From Martelella mediterranea (lineage in GTDB: Bacteria > Pseudomonadota > Alphaproteobacteria > Rhizobiales > Rhizobiaceae): a stretch of DNA of 64,000 nucleotides. Made by a program: the position numbers and the translations under genes. Position 1 is the first letter of the stretch; each line of letters starts with the position of its first letter. Below the pieces are notes generated by a model, which was given only the letters and a program-made list of their open reading frames with translations, searched no databases and had not been told where the DNA came from. Below are positions 48,487 to 59,634 of this stretch, piece after piece. The stretch spans positions 62,001 through 126,000 of the forward strand of contig NZ_JAINWJ010000009.1 in the NCBI RefSeq assembly GCF_021021415.1. Direction: 5' to 3'.

Positions 48487-49802
48487 CCACAGGCGATATT
48501 TCGCAATTCTTCTCCGACTACGGCCTCACCATGGCGATCATTTTCGCCCTGATCGTCGTCTCGGCCTTTTTCTCCGGTTCGGAAACGGCGCTGACCGCCG
48601 TCTCGCGGGCGCGCATGCACACGCTCGAGCAGCAGGGCGACCGCCGCGCCGGCTTCGTCAACGCCATGATCGCCCGGCGCGACCGTCTGATCGGCGCGCT
48701 TCTGATCGGCAACAACCTCGTCAACATTCTGGCCTCGTCGCTGACGACCACGCTGTTCCTGAGCATTTTCGGCGACAGTGGGGTGGCCTATGCGACGCTG
48801 ATCATGACGACGCTTCTGGTGATCTTCGCCGAAGTGCTGCCGAAAAGCTGGGCGATCTCGGCCACCGACCGGTTCGCGCTTGTGGTGTCGCCCTTCGTTC
48901 GGCTGTTCGTTCTGGTGGTCGGCCCGCTTTCGAGCCTCGTCAACATCGTGGTGCGCGGCATCCTGCGCGTCTTCGGCGTGACGCTGACCAAGGGCACGGA
49001 AATGCTGACCGCGCATGAGGAGCTGCGCGGCGCGGTCGATCTGCTCCACCGTGAGGGCTCGGTGATCAAGGCCGACCGCGACCGCCTCGGCGGCGTGCTC
49101 GATCTCGGCGAGCTCGAAGTCTCCGACGTGATGATCCACCGCACCGCCATGCGCGCGGTCAATGCCGATGACGCGCCGGAACAGGCCGTCAAGACCGTAC
49201 TCGAAAGCCCCTATACACGGCTTCCGGTGTGGCGCGGCTCGATCGACAACATCATCGGCGTCATCCATTCGAAGGATCTTTCGCGTGCGCTCGCCGAACC
49301 GCATGCAGCGCCATCGACCATCGACATCGTCAAGGTCTCGCAAAAGCCCTGGTTCGTGCCCGACAGCACCAATCTGAAGGACCAGCTCAACGCGTTTCTG
49401 CGCCGCAAGGTGCATATCGCGGTGGTGGTCGACGAATATGGCGAGGTGCAGGGCATCGTCACGCTGGAGGATATTCTGGAGGAAATCGTGGGCGATATCG
49501 CCGACGAGCACGATCTGGAAATCTCGGGCGTGCAGCAGGAGGCCGACGGCTCGATCGTGGTCGACGGCACGGTCCCGATCCGCGACCTCAACCGCGCGCT
49601 CGACTGGAACCTGCCCGACGAGGAAGCGACCACCATTGCCGGCCTCGTCATCCACGAAAGCCAGACCATCCCCGAGGAGCGCCAGTCCTTCACCTTCTAC
49701 GGCAAGCGCTTCATCGTGATGAAACGCGAAAAGAACCGCATCACCAAACTGCGCATCCGCCCGCTCGGCGCCGCAGCCACCGCCACGCCGCCGGCGGAGT
49801 GA
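48483..49802 (+). CDS. CNNM/CorC-type transporter (hemolysin-family) protein
   Basis: This 439-residue inner-membrane protein has a DUF21/CNNM membrane domain (about 1-200, with SAFFSGSETALTAVSRARMH), two CBS domains (about 215-335, with VVDEYGEVQGIVTLEDILEE), and a C-terminal CorC/HlyC domain. Such proteins are linked to magnesium or cobalt efflux. It overlaps aroB by four bases (ATGA) and so belongs to its operon. Confidence 0.92.
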   Translation: MTTGDISQFFSDYGLTMAIIFALIVVSAFFSGSETALTAVSRARMHTLEQQGDRRAGFVNAMIARRDRLIGALLIGNNLVNILASSLTTTLFLSIFGDSGVAYATLIMTTLLVIFAEVLPKSWAISATDRFALVVSPFVRLFVLVVGPLSSLVNIVVRGILRVFGVTLTKGTEMLTAHEELRGAVDLLHREGSVIKADRDRLGGVLDLGELEVSDVMIHRTAMRAVNADDAPEQAVKTVLESPYTRLPVWRGSIDNIIGVIHSKDLSRALAEPHAAPSTIDIVKVSQKPWFVPDSTNLKDQLNAFLRRKVHIAVVVDEYGEVQGIVTLEDILEEIVGDIADEHDLEISGVQQEADGSIVVDGTVPIRDLNRALDWNLPDEEATTIAGLVIHESQTIPEERQSFTFYGKRFIVMKREKNRITKLRIRPLGAAATATPPAE

Positions 49803-49911
49803 TGGGGCGAAACGGGCATTGGGTATGAGGCGCTGGCCGGCGAACTGCCTGCCTTTGAACGAAAAACGCCGAATCACGAGGCTTCCCCCCACCTGAGGCC
49901 CCACCGTTCCC

Positions 49912-50050
49912 AATCTCCCCCCTTGAGGGGGAGATGTCGCGAAAGCGACAGAGAGGGGTATCGGGCATAAGCCGCAGACGCCGTGCTCTCAGAATAGGGT
50001 TCCCCCCTCTCTGCCCCTGTCGGGGCATCTCTCCCTCAAGGGGAGAGATT
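49912..50050. repeat. 139-base intergenic mosaic element, copy 2
   Basis: Same element as at 36169-36306 but in opposite orientation: it starts AATCTCCCCCCTTGAGGGG and ends CCCTCAAGGGGAGAGATT. The central bases differ while both ends keep their double hairpins. Confidence 0.85.
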
Positions 50051-50122
50051 GTGGGCTGCCCTGCTCTTCGCACGACACACTCCGCCAAAGCGGCAACCGC
50101 AAAACGACCATCCACAACAAGC

Positions 50123-50150
50123 AAAAGGCCGGCATCGCTGCCGGCCCTTT
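50123..50150 (-). terminator. Rho-independent terminator of the rimP-nusA-infB operon
   Basis: On the minus strand GGCCGGCA, loop GCGA and TGCCGGCC are followed by TTTT, 23 bases after the infB stop. It is a strong intrinsic terminator. Confidence 0.88.
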
Positions 50151-50173
50151 CGATTTCCGTTGTGCCCTGAAAA

Positions 50174-52906
50174 TCAGAGCGTGCGTGTGACGTGCTCGAC
50201 GCGGAAGGCTTCGATGACGTCGCCGGCGCGGATGTCTTCGTAGTTCTCGAAGGCCATGCCGCATTCCTGGCCGACCGGCACTTCGGAGACTTCGTCCTTG
50301 AACCGCTTCAGCGTCTTCAGCTTGCCCTCATGGATGACCACATTGTCGCGGACAAGGCGGACGCCGGCGCCGCGCTCCATGCGGCCTTCGGTGACGCGGC
50401 AACCCGCGACCTTGCCGACCTTCGAAATGTTGAAGACCTCGAGGATCTCCGCATTGCCGAGGAAGGTCTCGCGCCGTTCCGGCGACAGAAGACCCGACAT
50501 CGCCGACTTCACGTCATCCACCAGATCGTAGATGATGTTGTAGTAGCGGATCTCGATGCCTTCCTGCTCGGCAAGCCGGCGAGCCTGCGCGTTGGCGCGG
50601 ACATTGAAGCCGATGATCGCCGCATTGGAGGCTTCCGCAAGGGAGATATCCGACTCGGTGATGCCGCCTGCCGCCGCATGGACGATCCGGGCGCGCACTT
50701 CGTCGGTCCCGAGCTTTTCGAGCGCCGCAGCGATCGCCTCGACCGAGCCCTGCACGTCGCCCTTGATCAGCAGCGGGAATTCCTTCAGCCCGGTATCCTG
50801 CAACTGGCTCATCATCTGTTCGAGCGAGCCGCGCGAACCCGACTGGCGGGCCGCCGCCTTGTCGCGGGCGAGCCGCTGGCGGTATTCGGAAACCTCGCGG
50901 GCCTTGCCTTCGTTTTCAACGACGGCGAAGCGATCGCCGGCAGCGGGCGTGCCGCTGAGGCCGAGGATCTCGACCGGCATCGACGGTCCGGCTTCCTTCA
51001 CATGTTCGCCGCGATCGTTGACGAGCGCGCGCACGCGCCCCCACTGATCGCCGGCAACCACGATCTGGCCGGGCTTCAGCGTGCCCTTCTGCACCAGAAC
51101 GGTCGCGACCGAACCACGGCCACGGTCGAGCTGGGCCTCGATCACGACGCCCTCGGCGGTGCGGTCGGCATTGGCCTTGAGGTCGAGAAGTTCGGCCTGC
51201 AGCAGGATCGCTTCCAGCAGCTTGTCGAGGTTCTTGCCGGTCTTGGCGGAGACCTCGACTTCCAGCGTTTCACCGCCCATGGTTTCGACGAACACTTCGT
51301 GCTGAAGCAGTTCGGTGCGCACCTTCTGGGCATCGGCGGCGGGCTTGTCGATCTTGTTGATGGCAACAATGATCGGCACGCCGGCAGCCTTGGCGTGATT
51401 GATCGATTCGATCGTCTGCGGCATGACGCTGTCGTCCGCCGCCACCACGAGAATGGCGATGTCGGTCACCTCCGCGCCGCGGGCGCGCATCGCCGTAAAG
51501 GCGGCGTGGCCGGGCGTGTCGATGAAGGTGATCTTCTGACCGTCCTGCTCGACCTGATAGGCGCCGATATGCTGGGTGATGCCGCCGGCTTCGCCGGAGA
51601 CCACATTGGCATGGCGGATGGCATCGAGCAGCGAGGTCTTGCCGTGGTCGACGTGGCCCATGATGGTCACGACCGGGGCGCGCGGCTCCAGATCGCCCTC
51701 GTCATCCTTGACGTCGAAAATGCCTTCTTCCACGTCCGATTCGGCAACACGCTTGACGGTGTGGCCGAATTCGGTGGCGATCAGCTCGGCGAGATCGGCA
51801 TCGATCACGTCGCCGGGCTTCATCATCTGCCCTTCCTTCATCAGGTACTTGATCACATCGACCGAGCGTTCGGACATGCGCTGCGACAGTTCCTGAATGG
51901 TGATGGTTTCCGGCAGAATGACCTCGCGCAGAACCTTTTCACGCGGTTCCTGCGAATGGGCGCGACGCATCTTTTCCTGGCGCCGGCGCATCGCCGAAAG
52001 CGAACGGCCGCGCTGGCTGCCGCCCTCGTCGTCGCCGGTAACCGCGGTTACGGTCAGCTTGCCGCGACGGCGCTCGCCGGTGCCCTTCGGGCGCGATGCG
52101 GGCTTCGGCGCGGTATCGGGGCGCAGCGCCTTGCCGCGCGCCGGGCCGCCTTCGCTCTCGCCTTCGCGACGGGGCTTGCGACCGCGCGCCGCGTCATCAT
52201 CATCTTCGGTCGTGCGCGCGGCGGGGCGCGGACGCTGCGCGGTCCGGCTCGGCTTGGCGTCTTCGCCCGGCGGCAGATCGGGCACAACCGGCGCTTCGGC
52301 CTCGGCCGGCGTTTCCTCGGCGGCGGGCGCCGGCTCCGCGGCGCGGGCCTTGGCCTCTTCGGCTTCGCGCTTGGCCTTTTCCTCGGCCTCGCGCTTTGCC
52401 TTTTCCTCGGCAATGCGGGCCTCTTCGGCTTCGCGCTTGCGGCGTTCGGCGTCCTCGGCCTCGCGCTGCTGGGCCATTACCAGCGCGCGGCGGCGGGCAT
52501 CCATCTCACCCTGGGAAAGATCGTGCAGCACATTGCCGCGCTGGCGGTTCTGGCCGCCACGGTCAGCGTTACCGCGATCCGGCTGGCCGCCGCGCTGGCG
52601 GTTCTGCGCACCCGGCCGCGAGGGCTGGCCCTTCGGCTGGTGCGTCGGCCGGTCGTCATTGCGGCGGGTCTCGCTAACGCGCGGCTGGCCGCTCGGAGAG
52701 GTCGGCCCGCGCGATGTCGAGGCTGCATTTGAAGTGTCTTCGCCGGGCTTGTGGATCCGGCGTTTGCGTGTTTCCACCACGACCGCCTTGCTGCGACCGC
52801 GGCCCATATCCTGGCGCACGGTGCCCTGGCTCACACCCGACGGCTTAAGCTTAAGCGTCTTCTTGCCTTCATTGTCGAGTGTCTTGTCGTCTTTACTGTC
52901 CGTCAT
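50174..52906 (-). CDS. infB: Translation initiation factor IF-2
   Basis: This 910-residue GTPase places the initiator tRNA on the ribosome. A long disordered N-terminal part (about 1-400) is rich in Arg, Gln, Pro and Ala and contains repeated [18 protein letters not shown]-type coiled segments. The GTPase domain follows, with [23 protein letters not shown] and NKIDKP, then IF2 domains II-IV. It closes the rimP-nusA-ylxR-infB operon and ends at a strong terminator. Confidence 0.97.
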   Translation of the reverse strand: MTDSKDDKTLDNEGKKTLKLKPSGVSQGTVRQDMGRGRSKAVVVETRKRRIHKPGEDTSNAASTSRGPTSPSGQPRVSETRRNDDRPTHQPKGQPSRPGAQNRQRGGQPDRGNADRGGQNRQRGNVLHDLSQGEMDARRRALVMAQQREAEDAERRKREAEEARIAEEKAKREAEEKAKREAEEAKARAAEPAPAAEETPAEAEAPVVPDLPPGEDAKPSRTAQRPRPAARTTEDDDDAARGRKPRREGESEGGPARGKALRPDTAPKPASRPKGTGERRRGKLTVTAVTGDDEGGSQRGRSLSAMRRRQEKMRRAHSQEPREKVLREVILPETITIQELSQRMSERSVDVIKYLMKEGQMMKPGDVIDADLAELIATEFGHTVKRVAESDVEEGIFDVKDDEGDLEPRAPVVTIMGHVDHGKTSLLDAIRHANVVSGEAGGITQHIGAYQVEQDGQKITFIDTPGHAAFTAMRARGAEVTDIAILVVAADDSVMPQTIESINHAKAAGVPIIVAINKIDKPAADAQKVRTELLQHEVFVETMGGETLEVEVSAKTGKNLDKLLEAILLQAELLDLKANADRTAEGVVIEAQLDRGRGSVATVLVQKGTLKPGQIVVAGDQWGRVRALVNDRGEHVKEAGPSMPVEILGLSGTPAAGDRFAVVENEGKAREVSEYRQRLARDKAAARQSGSRGSLEQMMSQLQDTGLKEFPLLIKGDVQGSVEAIAAALEKLGTDEVRARIVHAAAGGITESDISLAEASNAAIIGFNVRANAQARRLAEQEGIEIRYYNIIYDLVDDVKSAMSGLLSPERRETFLGNAEILEVFNISKVGKVAGCRVTEGRMERGAGVRLVRDNVVIHEGKLKTLKRFKDEVSEVPVGQECGMAFENYEDIRAGDVIEAFRVEHVTRTL

Positions 52907-53006
52907 TCGGTTCCCGTTCCTTGGCGCGGGAACCGCCTCCGATCGGAGACAGTATGCCCGCCCTAAAAATTCATATTCTGGCGTCCGGCCAACTTCCGTG
53001 ACGTCG

Positions 53007-53669
53007 TCATGTGTTCGTCATCGCGGCTTTTCCTTCGGTTCGGGCATCTGCCCGGTACCTTTGAAGTATCATTGCGCGCTTCACTACACCCTCACCGGCC
53101 TTTCCCGCAAGCACTGCGGCGTGTTTAAACGCATTCTCATGCAAAAGAGTGCCGATTTCGTCCGCATTGAAGGGTCTGAGCGCCGGCACCGGCGCATCGG
53201 CCTCGCTTTGATGCATGAAGGCCGTGCGGGCCTGGTCCAGCTTGCGAACGCCATCGGGGGCGGCATCGGCGGAATGAAAAACGGCGATCGCCGCGCCGCT
53301 TCTGATCGCAAGATCGACCTTGGCCGAGCCCGTCACGAATTCCCCCGCCTTGATCGCCATGTTGATCATACCCGCCAACTGGCGCGCCATCAACATGTCA
53401 ACCATCGCGCCGAGATCGTCGGCGGCCTGAACCTTCTGTTTCAGCGCCCGGGAAAACATGCCCTTGGCGGCCGCCTTGTCGACGGCCCAGCGCTCCGCAA
53501 CGACCCAGCAGCCGCGGCCGGGAAGCGCGCGCTTCAGGTCCGGCACAACCTGCCCGTCGGGGCCGGCGACAAACCGGATGAGCTCATCCGGATCGCCGGC
53601 CTTGCGGGTCACGATGCAGGTGCGCTCGCTCATCGCCTCAGCCTCGGCCGCTTTGCGGGGCGAGGTCAC
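53007..53669 (-). CDS. YlxR-type RNA-binding protein with L7Ae-like domain
   Basis: This 220-residue protein has an N-terminal DUF448/YlxR domain ([27 protein letters not shown]) and a C-terminal region resembling an L7Ae-type RNA-binding fold (about 100-190). It lies between nusA and infB, as its homologues do in many bacteria. Its GTG start overlaps the nusA stop by four bases. The role is probably in RNA binding near transcription-translation coupling; no mechanism can be read here. Confidence 0.88.
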   Translation of the reverse strand: MTSPRKAAEAEAMSERTCIVTRKAGDPDELIRFVAGPDGQVVPDLKRALPGRGCWVVAERWAVDKAAAKGMFSRALKQKVQAADDLGAMVDMLMARQLAGMINMAIKAGEFVTGSAKVDLAIRSGAAIAVFHSADAAPDGVRKLDQARTAFMHQSEADAPVPALRPFNADEIGTLLHENAFKHAAVLAGKAGEGVVKRAMILQRYRADARTEGKAAMTNT

Positions 53670-55318
53670 GACTTCGAGAATACGCCGCTCAGATCATCAT
53701 CCGCAGGCTCCTCGGCCCCCTCGGCCTCGCCCTCGCCTTCCTCTTCTTCCGGAAGGTCGGCGGCGAGGTCTTCCTCGGTGATCCAGCCGATGGCCAGACG
53801 CGCCTGCATGATCATGTTTTCCGCCTCGACGCGCGACAGCGCGAAGGACGACAGCGTACCATCGAAACGCTTGGTCTGGCCGTTCTGACGCTCGGTCCAG
53901 CCGATCAGATCGTCGGCGGCGCAACCGGCAAAGTCTTCCATCGTCTTGATGTCGTCCTCGCCGAGCGCCACCATCATCGCCAGCGTCATACCGTCGATCT
54001 GACGCAGATCGTCGGAAACGCCGAGTTCGCGGCGCTTCTCGTCAAGCTCGGCCTCGAGGCGTTCCAGATGCTCGCGGGCGCGCATCTGGATTTCCTGCGC
54101 GGTTTCCTCGTCGAAGCCCTCGATCGAGGAAATTTCGTCGAGATCGACATAGGCCAGTTCCTCGATGGCCGCGAAGCCTTCCGAGGCCAGCACCTGACCG
54201 ACCATCTCGTCGACGTCGAGCGCATCCATGAACAGCTGCGAACGCTCGTTGAATTCTTTCTGGCGGCGCTCCGATTCCTCGTTCTCCGTCATGATGTCGA
54301 TGTCCCAGCCGGTGAGCTGCGAGGCGAGACGGACATTCTGGCCGCGACGGCCGATCGCCAGCGAAAGCTGGTCGTCCGGCACCACGACGTCGATGCGCTC
54401 GGCATCCTCGTCCAGGACCACCTTGGCGACTTCGGCCGGCTGCAGCGCGTTGACGATGAAGGAGGCCGGGTCTTCCGACCACGGAATGATGTCGATCTTC
54501 TCGCCCTGAAGCTCGCCGACGACGGCTTGGACGCGGCTACCGCGCATGCCGACGCAGGCGCCGACCGGATCAATCGACGAATCAGAGGAGATCACGGCGA
54601 TCTTGGCGCGCGAGCCGGGGTCGCGGGCGACCGACTTGATGGTGATGATGCCGTCGTAGATTTCCGGCACTTCCATGGCAAACAGCTTGACCATGAACTG
54701 CGGATGGGTGCGCGACAGGAAAATCTGCGGACCGCGCTGCTCGCGGCGCACATCATAGACATAGGCGCGAATGCGGTCGCCATAGCGCGGCACTTCGCGC
54801 GGGATCATTTCGTCGCGACGGATGATCGCCTCGCCGCGGCCGAGATCAACGATGACATTGCCGTACTCGACACGCTTGACCGTGCCGTTGACGATCTCGC
54901 CGATGCGATCCTTGTATTCATCGAACTGGCGATCGCGCTCGGCTTCCCGCACCTTCTGCACGATAACCTGCTTGGCCGACTGGGCGGCGATGCGGCCGAA
55001 ATCCATCGGCGGCAGCGGATCGGCGATGAAATCGCCGAGCTTGGCTTCCGGGTTGCGGTCCAACGCCAGCGCCAGCGGGATCTGGGTGCTGTAATCCTCG
55101 GCTTCCTCGACCACTTCCAGCAGGCGCTGCAGGTGGATTTCGCCGGTCTTCGGATTGATGTCGGCGCGGATATTGGTTTCCGACCCGTAGCGCGACTTGG
55201 CCGCCTTCTGGATGGCGTCAGCCATGGCGGTCAGGACGATCTCGCGATCGATCGATTTTTCCCGCGCCACCGCGTCGGCGATCTGCAACAGTTCCAGCCG
55301 GTTCGCACTTACTGCCAT
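53666..55318 (-). CDS. nusA: Transcription termination/antitermination factor NusA
   Basis: This 550-residue factor binds RNA polymerase and affects pausing, termination and antitermination. It has the N-terminal polymerase-binding domain ([16 protein letters not shown]), an S1 domain ([16 protein letters not shown]), two KH domains with [14 protein letters not shown] and [15 protein letters not shown], and two acidic C-terminal repeats with an acidic tail. Start MAVSANRLE at 55318 follows relatives. Its operon leader has a terminator-like hairpin. Confidence 0.97.
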   Translation of the reverse strand: MAVSANRLELLQIADAVAREKSIDREIVLTAMADAIQKAAKSRYGSETNIRADINPKTGEIHLQRLLEVVEEAEDYSTQIPLALALDRNPEAKLGDFIADPLPPMDFGRIAAQSAKQVIVQKVREAERDRQFDEYKDRIGEIVNGTVKRVEYGNVIVDLGRGEAIIRRDEMIPREVPRYGDRIRAYVYDVRREQRGPQIFLSRTHPQFMVKLFAMEVPEIYDGIITIKSVARDPGSRAKIAVISSDSSIDPVGACVGMRGSRVQAVVGELQGEKIDIIPWSEDPASFIVNALQPAEVAKVVLDEDAERIDVVVPDDQLSLAIGRRGQNVRLASQLTGWDIDIMTENEESERRQKEFNERSQLFMDALDVDEMVGQVLASEGFAAIEELAYVDLDEISSIEGFDEETAQEIQMRAREHLERLEAELDEKRRELGVSDDLRQIDGMTLAMMVALGEDDIKTMEDFAGCAADDLIGWTERQNGQTKRFDGTLSSFALSRVEAENMIMQARLAIGWITEEDLAADLPEEEEGEGEAEGAEEPADDDLSGVFSKS

Positions 55319-55406
55319 GTTCCTGTCTCCATTCTTGTCTGCGAGCCTCAAGGCTTCGCGAAATTATCGTCACGCCCGCGCGTTAGAAGCAGCGGTCAAG
55401 CGGTGT

Positions 55407-56030
55407 TCAATTCTCTTCGGTGTCTTCCGCGCCGTTGTCTTCGACACCATTGTCTTCGTCGTTTTCGTTGGCGGCCTTTTCCTTGGCCAGCTTGTCGGCC
55501 TTCAGCGCATCGCGGATCAGTTCGTCCGTCAGGATCAGCTTGGCATCGGAAAGCGCCGAAAACGGGATCGTCACTTCATTCGGCTCGCCATAGGCCACGC
55601 CGTCGCGAAGAATCGTAAAGCCGTCATTGTCGGCCTCGACGATGCGGCCGCGAAAGCGCTTGCGCTCACCGATCAGCACCGAGGTCTCGCATTTCAGCAG
55701 ATGCCCCTTCCAGCGGTAGAAATCGGACTTGCGCACCATCGGCCGGTCGATGCCGGGCGAGGAGATTTCCAGGTGATAGGCGCGGTCGATCGGGTCTTCG
55801 ACGTCGAGCACCGGCGAGACCGCCTTGGACACTTCCTCGCAGTCCTCCACCGTCATCGTGCCGTCGAAACGCTCGGCCATGATCTGCAGCGTCAGCCCGT
55901 TCTGGCCGGAGAGATTGACCCGCACCAGCTTGAAACCGATATCCTCCAAAACGGGTTCGAGCATGTCGGCAATCCGCTTCTCGACGCCGGTTTCGATAAT
56001 CAGCCGTTCTTCTCTCACCTTGTCAGCCAT
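55407..56030 (-). CDS. rimP: Ribosome maturation factor RimP
   Basis: This 207-residue protein helps mature the 30S subunit. The family features are [35 protein letters not shown] and a C-terminal SH3-like domain ([18 protein letters not shown]). A strongly acidic tail (about the last 25 residues) is typical of rhizobial RimP. It starts at ATG 56030 ([10 protein letters not shown]). Upstream lie the operon leader hairpin and a probable promoter. Confidence 0.95.
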   Translation of the reverse strand: MADKVREERLIIETGVEKRIADMLEPVLEDIGFKLVRVNLSGQNGLTLQIMAERFDGTMTVEDCEEVSKAVSPVLDVEDPIDRAYHLEISSPGIDRPMVRKSDFYRWKGHLLKCETSVLIGERKRFRGRIVEADNDGFTILRDGVAYGEPNEVTIPFSALSDAKLILTDELIRDALKADKLAKEKAANENDEDNGVEDNGAEDTEEN

Positions 56031-56082
56031 GTTCCTCAAATCTGTCCCATCAGGCTCCCGGCGCCTGGCGGCCGCGCCAAAC

Positions 56083-56114
56083 AAAAAAGAGCGGGTCCGT
56101 GCGGCCCCACTCTT
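56083..56114 (-). terminator. Terminator-like hairpin in the rimP-nusA-infB leader
   Basis: On the minus strand AAGAGTGGG and CCCGCTCTT form a 9-bp stem (one G-U) followed by TTTTTTG. It lies between the probable promoter (56141-56169) and rimP, 53 bases before its start, so it would act in the leader of the operon itself, not after an upstream gene, since no minus-strand gene lies before it. Confidence 0.7.
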
Positions 56115-56140
56115 CATCTGACGATCAAGAATTTGAGCCC

Positions 56141-56169
56141 TAGATAACCCCACGAAGGGAAAATTGCAA
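56141..56169 (-). promoter_or_regulatory. Likely rimP-nusA-infB promoter
   Basis: On the minus strand TTGCAA and TATCTA are spaced by 17 bases. The implied transcript start near 56134 gives a leader of about 104 bases that contains the hairpin at 56083-56114. Confidence 0.5.
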
Positions 56170-56331
56170 GTTTTATCGCGGCCCGGGCATGGAACAGACC
56201 TCGGGGGATATAGGCAACCGCCTGATTTCGGTCCTATACTTGTGGTTCGGGAGAAGCCGAAGCGAACGCAGCATCGCATCCGCCGATCGCGCTGCGCGCA
56301 AACAACAAAATGCCCGGAGGAACGACAATCC

Positions 56332-57972
56332 ATGAACAAGGCGACACCCTCGCTTTTTGCCCTGTTTGCGCATACCACCTTCCGCAATATCTGGTTTGCC
56401 TCGATCGCCTCCAATCTCGGCACCAACATCCAGAATGTCGGCGCTGCCTGGATGATGACCTCGATCTCGAATTCGGAAAGCATGGTGGCGCTGGTTCAGG
56501 CCTCGACCACGCTGCCGGTGATGCTGTTCGCGCTCGTCGCCGGCGCGATTGCCGACAGTTTCGACCGCCGACGGGTGATTCTCGCCGCCCAGGGCTTCAT
56601 GTTCGCCGTCTCCGTAGCGCTGGCGCTTGCCGCGATTGCCGGCGTGATCACGCCGTGGATGCTGTTGGCCTTCACCTTTCTCATCGGCAGCGGCAATGCG
56701 CTCAACAACCCGTCCTGGCAGGCCGCCGTCGGCGATATGGTGCCGCGTTCCGACGTGCCCGGGGCGGTCACGGTCAATTCCGTGGGCTTCAACATTACCC
56801 GCAGCGTCGGCCCGGCCGTCGGCGGCACCATCGTCGCCATCGGCGGTGCGGCAGCGGCATTTGTTGTGAACGCGCTGAGCTATCTCGGCCTGCTGACGGT
56901 GGTTTTCCGCTGGAAATTTGTGCCTCCGGAAAACCCGCTGCCGCGCGAGAAGATGACCACCGCCATCGGCGCCGGGTTGCGCTACGTGTTCATGTCGCCC
57001 AATATCCTGAAGGTGCTGCTGCGCGCCTTCCTGTTCGGCCTTGCCACGGTGTCGGCGCTGGCGCTGCTGCCGCTGGTGGCGCGCGACGTGATCGACGGCG
57101 GGCCGCAGACATTCGGCATCATGCTCGGCGCGTTCGGCATTGGCGCGATCGGCGGCGCTTTCGCCAATGCAAGGCTGAGAGCCGCCCTTTCCAACGAAGC
57201 GATCATCCGCGCGGCCTTCCTGGTGTTCGGCGCGAGCGCGGTGGTCATGTCGCTTTCGACCTCGCTGATCATCGACTGTCTGGCGCTTTTCTTCGCCGGC
57301 GCTTGCTGGGTCATGGCGCTTTCGCTGTTCAACACGGTGGTGCAGCTGACGACGCCGCGCTGGGTGGTCGGCCGCGCCCTGTCGCTCTACCAGACCGCTG
57401 CCTTCGGCGGCATGGCGGGCGGAAGCTGGCTCTGGGGCTATGTCGCCGAAAACCTCACCATCACCCATGCCTTCCTGGCCGCGGCGGGCGTTGCGGCCTT
57501 CGGCGCGGCAGTCGGCTTCGTGTTCAAGATGCCGGCCTTCGAAAGCCTGAACCTCGATCCGCTCAACCGGTTCCGCACGCCGGAGCCCGCCCTTGGCCTC
57601 GTCGCCCGTTCCGGCCCGATCGTGGTCGAGACCCGCTTCGTGATCGCGGGCGAAGACACCCAGGAGTTCCTGCGCCTGATGGTAGAGCGCCGCCGCATCC
57701 GGCTGCGCGACGGCGCGCGCAAATGGGCGCTGATGCGCGATATCGAGGAGCCCGACGTCTGGTTCGAGACCTATCACGCGCCGACCTGGGTCGACTATGT
57801 GCGCCACAACCAGCGCCGCACCCAGGCCGATGCCGACAATCTCGACCGGCTGCGCGAACTGCATCAGGAAGACGGCATGCCGCGGGTCCGGCGCATGATC
57901 GAACGCCAGGCGATCCCGCCGCGCGACACGATCTTCAACCGCCCCTACGACGCGCATCATCACCATCATTGA
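56332..57972 (+). CDS. MFS transporter of the EntS-like family with a C-terminal His tail
   Basis: This 546-residue inner-membrane protein has about twelve hydrophobic segments in its first 400 residues, with the [22 protein letters not shown] start and [13 protein letters not shown] loop of the MFS_3/EntS family, which exports small molecules. A soluble C-terminal region (about 420-540), rich in Arg, is normal for this family. The last residues are DAHHHHH, a natural penta-His tail. GGAGG lies 10 bases before ATG 56332. Substrate unknown. Confidence 0.85.
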   Translation: MNKATPSLFALFAHTTFRNIWFASIASNLGTNIQNVGAAWMMTSISNSESMVALVQASTTLPVMLFALVAGAIADSFDRRRVILAAQGFMFAVSVALALAAIAGVITPWMLLAFTFLIGSGNALNNPSWQAAVGDMVPRSDVPGAVTVNSVGFNITRSVGPAVGGTIVAIGGAAAAFVVNALSYLGLLTVVFRWKFVPPENPLPREKMTTAIGAGLRYVFMSPNILKVLLRAFLFGLATVSALALLPLVARDVIDGGPQTFGIMLGAFGIGAIGGAFANARLRAALSNEAIIRAAFLVFGASAVVMSLSTSLIIDCLALFFAGACWVMALSLFNTVVQLTTPRWVVGRALSLYQTAAFGGMAGGSWLWGYVAENLTITHAFLAAAGVAAFGAAVGFVFKMPAFESLNLDPLNRFRTPEPALGLVARSGPIVVETRFVIAGEDTQEFLRLMVERRRIRLRDGARKWALMRDIEEPDVWFETYHAPTWVDYVRHNQRRTQADADNLDRLRELHQEDGMPRVRRMIERQAIPPRDTIFNRPYDAHHHHH

Positions 57973-58248
57973 TGGGGGCGTTGGGGGCGGCCTTCTCCAT
58001 CAGTGCCGTTCAGCTTTGGTTTGATCCGAAGACCCGGCAGCCCACAATCTCTCCCCTTGAGGGAGAGATGCCCCGACAGGGGCAGAGAGGGGTGAACCCT
58101 ATCCGAGAATTCGGAGTTCGCGGCTTCTTCCCGATACCCCTCTCTGTCGCTTTCGCGACATCTCCCCCTCAAGGGGGGAGATTGACGGGGGGCTATGCGG
58201 TCAGGGTTGAGGCGATATCTACTGCAGAGTACGCCCCAATCGCCACGA
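57973..58248. other. Gap between convergent MFS and transglycosylase genes, holding a repeat
   Basis: These 276 bases contain the third mosaic element (58046-58183) and no visible gene. Confidence 0.65.
58046..58183. repeat. 138-base intergenic mosaic element, copy 3
   Basis: Same orientation as the copy at 36169-36306 and nearly identical at both ends; the centre differs. It lies between two convergent genes. Confidence 0.85.
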
Positions 58249-59535
58249 CTACCGCAGCAACTCGTTCTTCAGCGCCGGCGTCGGCCAGCAGGTCTGGTTG
58301 ACGCGGTTTCTCGCCTGCCAGTCGCCGATGGAACGTCGGGTCTTGAAGCCGACGAGACCATCCGCGCCGCCGACGTCATAGCCCATGCCCTCGAGCTTGC
58401 GCTGCATGGCGGCGACATCGGAACGCAGCAGCGTGCCGGTGCGCTGCCAGGGCTGGACGAAAGCGCCCATGCCGTACTGGATGCGGTCGGCGAGATTGCC
58501 GACGAACAGGGCGTAAAGGTCGGAATTATTGTATTCCTTGAGCACGTAGAAATTCGGCGTGACGATGAATTCCGGCCCGTAGCGGCCCTGCGGCACGAGC
58601 ATCATGCCGGGCTTGCGCAGTTCGTCTGCGGGAAACGCCTTGCCGTTGACGCGGGTGATGCCCTGCTTGGTCCAGGCCGAAATCGCCCGGGCATTGTCGG
58701 GCCCTTCCTGGGCGCAGGAGACATTGTCCGGTATCACCGCCTCATAGCCCCAGTCGCGCCCGCGTTCCCAGCCGTCGCTTGCCAGATGCTTGGCGATGGT
58801 GGCAAGCGAATCGGGCACGGAGTCCCAGACATCGATCACGCCGTCGCCGTCGAAATCGACGGCGTAGTTCATGAAATTGGAGGGCATCAGCTGCGGCTGG
58901 CCAAAAGCGCCGGCCCAGGAGGCCTTGCGCTTGTCGAGCGGGGCAGCGCCGCTCTGGATGATCTGCAGCGCCGCGATGAATTCGCGCTGGAACATCTGCT
59001 GGCGCGAGCCACTCATGAACGCCTTGGTGCCGAGCACCTGGAGAATATCGTATTTCTCCTCCGCCGCCCCATAGCCCATCTCGCGGCCCCAGATGGCGAG
59101 CACGATCCGCCCCGGCACGCCGTAGCGCGCCTCGATCCGGTCGAGCACCGGCTTGTACTGGTTGTAGAGCTGGCGGCCCTTGACGGCGAGGTAGTTCAGA
59201 TTGTTCTCGCTGAAATAGGGACCGGGTTCGGAGAATTCCGGCTGGGTCTGTTTGCGCTGCGCCGGCGGTTTGGTGCCCGGTGGCACCAGGTCCGGCAGCG
59301 ACCAGTTGATCGAAAGCCCCTGCGTTACCCGGTCATAGACCGATGCCGACACCCCGGAACGCAGCGCCGCCTGGCGCATGTCAGTCGCCAGCCATTGCGA
59401 GAACTGGCGATCGACGGTTCCCCTGTCATAGGCATTGGCGACGGTGGAGAGCCCAGCGCCGGCAAGGAAGGCGAGCGCGATCGCAAACACGGCGCAGAGG
59501 ATGCGTACGGCCATAAACGGGCGTGATCTGGTCAT
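58249..59535 (-). CDS. Lytic murein transglycosylase, MltB-type
   Basis: This 428-residue periplasmic enzyme cleaves peptidoglycan glycan strands. It has a signal peptide (AVRILCAVFAIALAFLAGAG), an SLT_2 catalytic domain with the Glu in IWGREMGYG, SWAGAFGQPQLMPSNFMNYA and DFDGDGVIDVWDS, and a C-terminal peptidoglycan-binding repeat (VAAMQRKLEGMGYDVGGADG). The absence of a lipobox suggests a soluble or membrane-anchored form. It is the last gene before the 58.0-58.2 kb repeat. Confidence 0.93.
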   Translation of the reverse strand: MTRSRPFMAVRILCAVFAIALAFLAGAGLSTVANAYDRGTVDRQFSQWLATDMRQAALRSGVSASVYDRVTQGLSINWSLPDLVPPGTKPPAQRKQTQPEFSEPGPYFSENNLNYLAVKGRQLYNQYKPVLDRIEARYGVPGRIVLAIWGREMGYGAAEEKYDILQVLGTKAFMSGSRQQMFQREFIAALQIIQSGAAPLDKRKASWAGAFGQPQLMPSNFMNYAVDFDGDGVIDVWDSVPDSLATIAKHLASDGWERGRDWGYEAVIPDNVSCAQEGPDNARAISAWTKQGITRVNGKAFPADELRKPGMMLVPQGRYGPEFIVTPNFYVLKEYNNSDLYALFVGNLADRIQYGMGAFVQPWQRTGTLLRSDVAAMQRKLEGMGYDVGGADGLVGFKTRRSIGDWQARNRVNQTCWPTPALKNELLR

Positions 59536-59634
59536 TCCGGCTTCTCCTTTTCGCGCGGATTCTCGGGCATCAGGGTTACCGAATGATAAATCAACTATGG
59601 CCGCTTCAGGGCAATACGATGGCGTTTATGGCTC

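Larger units (their letters stand above)
49803..50173. other. Repeat-bearing gap between CNNM gene and infB
   Basis: No gene is visible in these 371 bases between convergent genes. They contain the second 139-base mosaic element (49912-50050) and the infB terminator (50123-50150). Confidence 0.7.
56031..56331. other. Divergent control region between rimP and the MFS gene
   Basis: These 301 bases hold the rimP-operon promoter and leader hairpin on the minus strand and the MFS leader on the plus strand (GGAGG 10 bases before its ATG). A TATACT at about 56234 might serve the MFS gene but its -35 partner is poor. Confidence 0.55.

Noticed and set aside
50192-52732. An 846-codon plus-strand frame opposite infB
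   Set aside because: It is antisense to infB, with low-complexity Ala/Leu/Arg content generated by the coding bias of IF-2.
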